Shown here piece after piece: positions 7,517 through 13,051 of a stretch of DNA of 13,051 nucleotides. The notes under the pieces are model-generated. The model searched no databases, was not told where the DNA came from, and worked only from the letters and a program-made list of their open reading frames with translations. The DNA is from Physocladia obscura (taxonomy: Eukaryota > Chytridiomycota > Chytridiomycetes > Chytridiales > Chytriomycetaceae): positions 1 to 13,051 of the forward strand of contig JADGJH010000746.1 in NCBI GenBank assembly GCA_027596945.1. The letters run 5' to 3'. The translations under genes and the position numbers were made by a program. The number at the start of each line of letters is the position of its first letter. Position 1 is the stretch's first letter.

Positions 7517-9282
7517 TCACTCCAAAAACGGTTGAAAATCATCTCCATCTCCACACCCCCCAAACCCAACCCGACTCCCCAATTTCAAAATATCTGCAAC
7601 GTTACCACGACTCAAGTCCGCCGCAGTAAAACTCACCCCTGTCAACACCCTCGCTCCACCTTCACTCCCATTCCCAATGTTTCCCTGCTGGGTTTGCTGC
7701 TGTTGAACAACTTGCACCAACGCGTCCTTGTCGTCATTTTCATCATATTGACCCCTGGCTACGCTAAACTGTGGCGAACCGCGGCTGCTGCTACTGCTGC
7801 CGCTGTTCTTGAATGACAATGCAGACGTTTCCGTAAGTCTTGATGCCGCCGGAACGGACATTGTCGTCGTGGAGCCAGAGGACGATGGTATCGTTTGCAT
7901 ATTGAAGCCGATTGCCGACGACATGTTCGGCGGAAGTATGCATGAAAATGGTGGGGACGGCATTGTGAGATATGATTGAGATGGGACTGTAAATGACGAA
8001 GCTGGATTATATATACTGTCAATATTGATCCACTTTTGTTGCTGTTGCTGGATTGTAGGTCGGATTGATGGACTTTGTAGAAGCGTTTGGTCACGTTGCA
8101 CTTGCTGCGAAAGCTGTCCAAACAAATGCGGGTGTTGTTGAGGCTGCTGTTCTTGCTGCTGTAAAGAAATAAATTGGTGATGTTGTTGTAGTTGTTGAGG
8201 AATAAATGGCTGCAGAAATGGGGATTGCCTTGACTGTGGTGGCAATCCAGGAATCGAATCAAAAACATATAAATGCTGCTGCTGTTGCTGTTGAATGTGA
8301 GGAACTGCAATAGTATGCGTGGTATTACTGGTACTAGTAGAAGATATTGGCTGGGAAGGAATTAAATTGAAACCGCCCACCAGATGCAATGCCGACTGTT
8401 GTTGTCGTTGTTGTTGTTGTTGTTGCTGAAATGAATATAACGATAGTGCTACGCCATTTTTAGGAGAATGAAACTGCGGCGTGACATTTGGTGACATCGA
8501 TGGTGCCGTCGATAAAAAGTTTATCAAGTCAGAATTAATATCCGACAGAGAATCAGTGCGAATTGTGCCACCAACAAAGTCAAACATTGGCGAATTGTGA
8601 AGACTACTCGATGTCTTTGCACTGTGTCGACGAACGTTAGATATCACAACACTCGGCACCGGCTGCTGTGCAGAAAACGATGCAGAAGCAGCAGCAGAGG
8701 GTAAAAGATTGGAATGGCGACTCACGACGCAATTTTGCAGAATCGCAGGTGGGGAATTCGATGGCGAAGTGGTTTTTGGTCTCAAAACAGCTCGATTCGC
8801 AACTGAGGTGCTGGGAGACTTGCGATGATGATGCTGCTGTCCGTATTTCCTTCGCGGAAATGTAGCCCCCGCATTCGATCCCGATCCCGAAGCTGATGCC
8901 AACACTTTTTCTTGGAGTTTCAGTTTTTTGTATTCCTTGTTGCGTGTGCTATACAAAACCACAACAAAAATTGGTTAAAACCAAAAAAAGGAGGTGAAAT
9001 AGTGTGCGATAACGTCGTATTTTACCTATTCATCGAATACACACATTGTACGCCCTTCTCGACACACCGTTGACATATCGGGTCGCGCGAGCATTTTTTG
9101 TTTTTCAGGCGGCAGGCTTCGCATGATTTGAGCCGGACGTTATTTGAAGGGCAGCGATCAGGAAAGGGATGTAGTGACGCTACTTCGGCAGCCGTTGTCA
9201 TCGCCGCAGCACTATTCCCGGTGTTGTTGTTGTTGTTGCTATTGGGCGATTCATCCTCTCGAGTCGGCGGTTGCGAAGACAT
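7517..9282 (-). CDS. Zn2Cys6 fungal-type transcription factor, Q-rich
   Basis: Two exons (9282-9026, 8948-7517) join to 562 residues. The 77-nt intron (GTAAAA...TATAG) splits a serine codon just after the zinc cluster. The cluster is C54-x2-C57-x6-C64-x5-C70-x2-C73-x6-C80, the exact fungal Zn2Cys6 pattern, with basic RLKNKKC between Cys57 and Cys64. A Lys/Glu-rich helix follows (about 88-100, NKEYKKLKLQEK) and may form the linker or a short dimerisation element. The rest is Ser-, Pro- and Gln-rich with several polyQ tracts and no recognisable fungal-specific middle homology domain. The frame stays open upstream to at least 9360 without an ATG, so 9282 is the first in-frame ATG; an upstream exon cannot be excluded. 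Such proteins bind CGG-type triplets in the nucleus. The target is unknown. Confidence 0.87.
8396..8428. repeat. CAA/CAG polyglutamine repeat
   Basis: Eleven codons on the minus strand encode Q7-R-Q3 at about residues 260-270 of the Zn2Cys6 protein. Other, shorter Q tracts lie at about 8036-8050 and 8277-8293. They are likely expandable and typical of activation regions. Confidence 0.85.
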
Positions 9283-9444
9283 TGCCGCAATATTCGAGTC
9301 GTCACTTCTTGCGGTGTGGTTATTGTTGTGTTTTGTTTGATGCGTACGCTGGTTTGCCACGCTTGCTAAAGGCTGTGTATGTTTAACGTCAGGGCAACCC
9401 TCATTTTCACAGGTATTTATGCAAATGGTGAAAATGACGAAAAA

Positions 9445-9840
9445 GTTGAACTTGGCAAAAATTATCGGAGTTGAACTTGAATGGAAAAAATTTACAATCT
9501 CTCAGAGCCGCAAAGAGAGAAAAATTAATTTTTTGTCAAATCACGTATTTCTGAAGGTTCAAATTCAGACTAACTTTCGGCGAAATTTTTCACCCACTCT
9601 CATTTTTATCTGGCACATTTTGAATGGCGAGTTTCATAAATATCCATTTTCAGAATCCGTTAAACGGTTCATTTTCTCTCCTCCATAAATTCCGAAAAAG
9701 TTCACTCGCAAAAACTGAATAACATATTTTTAAATATTTTTCCCATACATATTTCGACTAACCAAAAAATTGTACCTTAAATTGAAGCATAACCCTTTCG
9801 ATATTTAGTTCCGAGAAATAGTGTCGGACTTAAGTTCAAC
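9445..9840. promoter_or_regulatory. Three copies of GTTGAACTT
   Basis: GTTGAACTT occurs at 9445-9453 and 9470-9478 (forward, 25 bp apart) and reversed as AAGTTCAAC at 9832-9840. The related TTGAACTTG is also upstream of the first C2H2 gene, near 5902. The repeated 9-mer within one spacer suggests a possible factor-binding site. Confidence 0.3.
9657..9667. promoter_or_regulatory. CCG-N5-CGG candidate Zn2Cys6 site
   Basis: CCGTTAAACGG is an 11-bp palindrome around a central A, with everted CGG triplets 5 bp apart. Zn2Cys6 proteins bind paired CGG triplets. The site is about 375 bp upstream of the Zn2Cys6 start codon, so autoregulation is conceivable. There is no direct evidence. Confidence 0.25.
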
Positions 9841-10665
9841 TCTTTCAGACCTGGGCAAAATTTCAGGTTCAAATATAAACGAAAATTTTTTTCAAGGATT
9901 TTCTATGGTCTTTAAAAAAAAAAGATTACGCAACGGGAAAAAATCATTCCATTAATTAATAACTATATTTTTTTCTTTTTTCAAATAACGGCAAAGGGTC
10001 GGAATTTTAAGAAATGCAAAAGCTGTAGAAAGTTTGGGTGCATGAAAATCTTTTGAATGATAAATGATTCAAAATGGTATGATAGGAATGGAATATTATT
10101 CGCAAACAGACACTGAAAAGTATGTGGGTTGTTAACAGGGAAATAAAAATAAATACTTTATTTTAACAGTGGGCAAAAAATATCAACCGTTTCTGGAAAA
10201 AAAAAAAAAACTGCTCTTTTGTCAACCAGTTAATTAAACCGCTCATGTACGAGTTGGCAAGTGGAATAATAAAAACTGGTGCAGAAAAAATTTCACTGCC
10301 ATTTTATTGAGAAAGGCAAACGAAAATAAATGAAAGTAGAAGGGAAGAAAGAAGGCACGTAAGTGATGTAGATGGGGGAAAAAAAAAAAAAAAAGTGAAA
10401 AAAAATAACGGAGACAACACCATGTCCAACTTTGTTAAACCGGGTTTTCCATTAAATGATTATAATTTCAAAATTGTAACATTCATTGGGAAATGTATGA
10501 GGTGCATGAACAAGGATTAGCAAACTGGATAGTGCCAAATTTGGTACCAGGTTCCGTCGAGAGTTCAAATCACTTAGCCACACTAAAAGCCACCCAAAAA
10601 AAAAGTACAAAAAGCAGATCTTCGTCCACGAAATTAAGTGACGAAAACCAAAAACTAAATCACGG

Positions 10666-11475
10666 ATGCAAGACGAACAGCAATTACAATCTCAAATACC
10701 GATACAGCACTGGAACGAAGAGGAATTTCTGCGATTCCTCTCCGAATCAAGGTTACCTCTGCAAAACGAAAACCATTGCAACAGCAGCAGTAGCAACGAT
10801 CCATTTGACTCCAGTTTTTATGCGCTTCAATTGGAACCACCCGATCTGTTAGTGCCATCTTCCGCAGTGTCTAGCCGCCGTTCGTCTGTCGATACAACAG
10901 CGTTTATCGATACCACTACACTCTGCGAGCAGTTGTCGATGCACTTATTGGGACATGATTCGTTCTTGGACTTGCCGCTCACTACTCCTGCTCTTGCCCC
11001 TGTAGCAACAGCCACATCAGACATATTTGATTTCAACCTCTTTTTGCATGATGATCTTTCGATTATTCCGCACAACGCAGACGTCATTCCTTCGTTTTTC
11101 GAAAAGTTAGAACCTGTGCTATCAGACACTTCGTTGACGGCTGACAAATCTCTCACAAAAAAAAAAAAAATCACAAAATCTCCCCACAACACTACTGCCA
11201 TCAAAACCTCTGTTTCCAAAGTCTCTAAATTATCAAAGGCGAAAGACAACACTCAACCGCGGCAGCGAAATCACGTGTGTAACAGCTGCGAAAAATCTTT
11301 TTTGAGGAGTCAGGACTTGTTCCGCCACAAAGCCACACACAGTAATACTCGTAACTTTGTGTGTAAATATGGCTGTGGAGCGTCGTTTGGGCGTAGTGAT
11401 GGCGCTACGAGACATATGCGGAAAGGAAGTTGTGCAATGAGTCGCGCGATTTTGCAAGCAAAAAATTTACTTTGA
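10666..11475 (+). CDS. C2H2 zinc-finger transcription factor (paralogue B)
   Basis: A single frame of 269 residues; an in-frame stop at 10639 precedes the ATG at 10666. The first 150 residues are acidic, Ser/Leu-rich and probably disordered, with hydrophobic-acidic patches (EEEFLRFLSE near 18-27; SDIFDFNLFLHDDLS near 118-132) that look like activation segments. A basic Lys-rich part follows (161-193), partly encoded by an uninterrupted A14 run. Fingers are C205-x2-C208-x12-H221-x3-H225 and an atypical C233-x3-C237-x12-H250-x5-C256. The finger block shares the pattern FLRxQDLxRHxATH and FVCxYxCGxSFxRSD with the gene at 4570-5727, marking them as paralogues, while the N-termini differ. It is expected to be a nuclear DNA-binding regulator with unknown targets. 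It lies 243 bp before the RBM26-like gene on the same strand. Confidence 0.88.
   Translation: MQDEQQLQSQIPIQHWNEEEFLRFLSESRLPLQNENHCNSSSSNDPFDSSFYALQLEPPDLLVPSSAVSSRRSSVDTTAFIDTTTLCEQLSMHLLGHDSFLDLPLTTPALAPVATATSDIFDFNLFLHDDLSIIPHNADVIPSFFEKLEPVLSDTSLTADKSLTKKKKITKSPHNTTAIKTSVSKVSKLSKAKDNTQPRQRNHVCNSCEKSFLRSQDLFRHKATHSNTRNFVCKYGCGASFGRSDGATRHMRKGSCAMSRAILQAKNLL
11157..11170 (+). repeat. A14 homopolymer inside coding sequence
   Basis: Fourteen consecutive A in the second C2H2 gene encode part of the KKKK stretch between the acidic region and the zinc fingers. Any one-base slip would remove both fingers. The frame as given is intact. Confidence 0.85.
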
Positions 11476-11718
11476 GTTTGTTCTCTGTTTTGCATTCTGT
11501 TTCTCTCTGGCTTCTTCTTTCTTGATAGTCTTTTTCTTAAGTTGCAGTCAATGTTTGTTTTTCCTGTCGAATATGTCTATTATACTGTCGAAGAATTGTA
11601 TTCCTGCTCCTTTTGTTTATTTTTTCTTTTTCATTTCTCGATCTATGTATCTATTCATCATGCGTTTAAGTAAAAAAAAAAAAAAATTGTTTTTTGTTCA
11701 TATTCTTGAAAAAATTCA
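11476..11718 (+). promoter_or_regulatory. T-rich spacer before RBM26-like gene
   Basis: These 243 bp are T-rich and contain an A14-type run near 11672-11686. They must hold the 3' UTR of the C2H2 gene and the promoter of the RBM26-like gene. The open frame at 11522-11767 is a phenylalanine/serine-rich reading of T-rich DNA and is not taken as a gene. Confidence 0.4.
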
Positions 11719-13051
11719 ATGTTTTTCAGTGAAGGAGAAGCAACAGCTTTGCAATCGTATTTATTAAACATACTGGAACCAATGTAAGCATCGCTGATAA
11801 AAAAGAAAACGCCGGGATAATGAGGAAAAATGAGCCTGCTGTATATTCGCTCCTGCTTTACTTATCACACTATGTCCGTTATAGATGTGATGCCGATCCG
11901 TCCGTTCTCGCCGAGTATGTTATTGCTCTTTTGAAACATGACAAGACCAACGCCGATTTACGGACTCTTTGTCTTGAGCAGCTCGACGAGTTCCTCAAGC
12001 ACGGTATGTGGTTCATTATTTTTTCTTCACTCAACACTCCATATAAAAAAAACAAAAAACACATGAACCAATAATCACCCGACGAATAACGTCTCGTTTT
12101 AAAAATAAATAAACAGAAACGGAGACTTTTGTTTCGAAACTGTTTGTTGCCGTACAGAATCGCGAATACCTTCCCAAATCTGTGCCTCAAAAACCACAGC
12201 CGTCAACAACAGCAATAACGACAACAGCAGTGTCAGCAACAGCGACACAACAACCGCAAACAAAACAACTGCCACGCCAACCAGCAGCCGCATTGGAGCC
12301 TAAAGAATCGCCCGCAAAACGCCGCCGTCGTAGCCTTGACATGACCGCTGACGACGCTGTCGACTTTGACAACAAAGACGACGAAGACGAACACGACGAG
12401 CATGACGGACAGCAATTGAGACGAAAGCGGCGATTCGGCGATGGAAATATCCCGTCCGTCGATTCCGAAAATTATAACGCTGCTGCTCCCTTTGACATTG
12501 TCGGATATAACGGCTCTGGGTACGAAGGCCGGAGCGGTGAACAGTGGGGAGCTGTTAACGATAATCGAAATAGCGACTTCAACCGGAATGGACACGGCGG
12601 CGGTGGTGGCGGTGTGTTCAGGTCTGTCCCGTATGGAGCAACAGGATTTGCTCCTCAAAATAATTGGGGAGCGCATGCGAATAATATGCCTGTGCCTGTG
12701 GGTGTTGTGGCACCTGGTGTGGTAGTAGCAATGGGGTTTGCCCAGAACGGGAGCGGCGCGTTTGGAGGATCAAGAGGTGGTGTACGTTCACGTGGTCGTT
12801 GTTATGAATTTGACGGTTTGCCGTGTATTTTTATTATAATTGGTTTTTTTTGTTTTTTTCTGTTTTGCGTCGGAGTATTTATATTTTATCTTTTTTTCTT
12901 CTTTCAGCTCAAGGAACGTGTTCTCGCGGAGAGGCTTGTCATTTTGATCATGTGCCAAAGATAGCCCCAATTATTGGCGGGCCGGCGCAATACCATAATT
13001 TTACTAATGGGGTACCTAGAAATATGATTCCGCAGAATTCTTACGGTTTCT
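11719..13051 (+). CDS. RBM26: RBM26/RBM27-like RNA-binding protein (5' part)
   Basis: Four exons (11719-11783, 11885-12003, 12117-12815, 12908 to the window end) keep frame through introns of 101, 113 and 92 nt, giving 342 residues so far. Residues 1-81 are the PWI-like N-terminal domain of RBM26/27: LEPICDADPSVLAEYVIALL across intron 1 and EQLDEFLKHETETFVSKLF across intron 2. A basic KRRRRS stretch (about 129-134) is a likely nuclear signal, followed by an Asp/Glu/His-rich segment (about 141-160), RRKRRFGDG and a Gly/Asn-rich linker. Intron 3 splits an alanine codon inside a CCCH finger, C290-x8-C299-x5-C305-x3-H309, which only forms after splicing. RRMs are expected beyond the window. In animals RBM26/27 works in the poly(A)-tail exosome targeting (PAXT) nuclear RNA decay pathway; fission yeast Rmn1 is the comparable protein. 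The ATG at 11719 fits the family N-terminus without an upstream exon. Confidence 0.88.

Larger units (their letters stand above)
9283..10665. promoter_or_regulatory. Large divergent spacer between two TF genes
   Basis: This 1383-bp AT-rich spacer separates the divergently transcribed Zn2Cys6 gene and the second C2H2 gene. An 89-codon frame at 9419-9688 is Lys/Asn/Phe-rich with no family resemblance and is treated as chance. Poly(A) runs lie at about 10198-10210 and 10379-10394. Short motifs listed separately include GTTGAACTT copies and CCG-N5-CGG. It probably holds long regulatory regions for both genes. No RNA gene is seen. Confidence 0.5.

Noticed and set aside
7159..7569. 136-codon minus frame extending the CHFR-like N-terminus upstream
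   Set aside because: The added part is Phe/Cys/Tyr-rich and overlaps the end of the Zn2Cys6 gene; the ATG at 7326 is better and no FHA motif appears.
7759..8310. 183-codon minus frame rich in Asn, Ser and His
   Set aside because: Shadow of the CAA/CAG-rich Zn2Cys6 exon in another frame.
9283..9360. Longer N-terminus of the Zn2Cys6 protein starting at 9360
   Set aside because: The codon there is GTG, not ATG; the first in-frame ATG is at 9282. An upstream exon is possible but unsupported.
9419..9688. 89-codon plus-strand open frame
   Set aside because: Lys/Asn/Phe-rich text of AT-rich DNA in a divergent promoter; no motif, no splice context.
9545..9880. GGTTCAAAT strings resembling a tRNA T-loop
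   Set aside because: No matching T-stem, acceptor stem or anticodon arm at either place.
11522..11767. Frame suggesting an upstream exon for the RBM26-like gene
   Set aside because: The phase does not fit any GT donor plus the TTTCAG acceptor, while the in-frame ATG at 11719 gives a family-like N-terminus.

Overview
The window looks like nuclear DNA from a fungus, probably an early-diverging one such as a chytrid (the phylum is an inference). A Zn2Cys6 binuclear cluster protein is a fungal hallmark. All spliced genes use short GT-AG introns (44-113 nt). GC-richer coding islands sit in AT-rich spacers full of A/T homopolymers. A CHFR-type E3 ligase with a PBZ finger and a CYTH phosphatase of the ThTPase/TTM3 type are genes that zoosporic fungi could plausibly retain.

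Layout: 1-1160 has no secure gene. It holds an A/T tract, protein-like but broken minus-strand fragments (about 90-740), and a GC-richer segment of unknown nature (741-1090). 1172-1918 (-) is a three-exon NDUFAF3/DUF498-type mitochondrial complex I assembly factor. Across a 539-bp divergent promoter lies a two-exon CYTH-domain triphosphatase (2458-3209, +). 3219-4569 is an AT-rich stretch with decayed minus-strand coding-like fragments. Three minus-strand genes follow head to tail: a C2H2 zinc-finger transcription factor (4570-5727), a three-exon CHFR-like RING/PBZ ubiquitin ligase without an FHA domain (6048-7326), and a two-exon Zn2Cys6 transcription factor with Q-rich tracts (7517-9282). 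A 1.38-kb divergent spacer separates these from a second C2H2 factor, paralogous to the first (10666-11475, +). The last gene is an RBM26/RBM27-type RNA-binding protein with a PWI-like N-terminus and a CCCH finger (11719 to beyond 13051, +), cut by the window end.

In several genes the splice structure was decided by protein-family continuity across frame changes: joining the exons keeps frame and restores the expected family motif. The genes do not form an obvious pathway. The window mixes mitochondrial and metabolic housekeeping genes (complex I assembly, triphosphatase) with a regulatory cluster of three DNA-binding factors, one E3 ligase and one RNA-binding protein. I see no tRNA, rRNA, CRISPR, insertion sequence or intact transposon.
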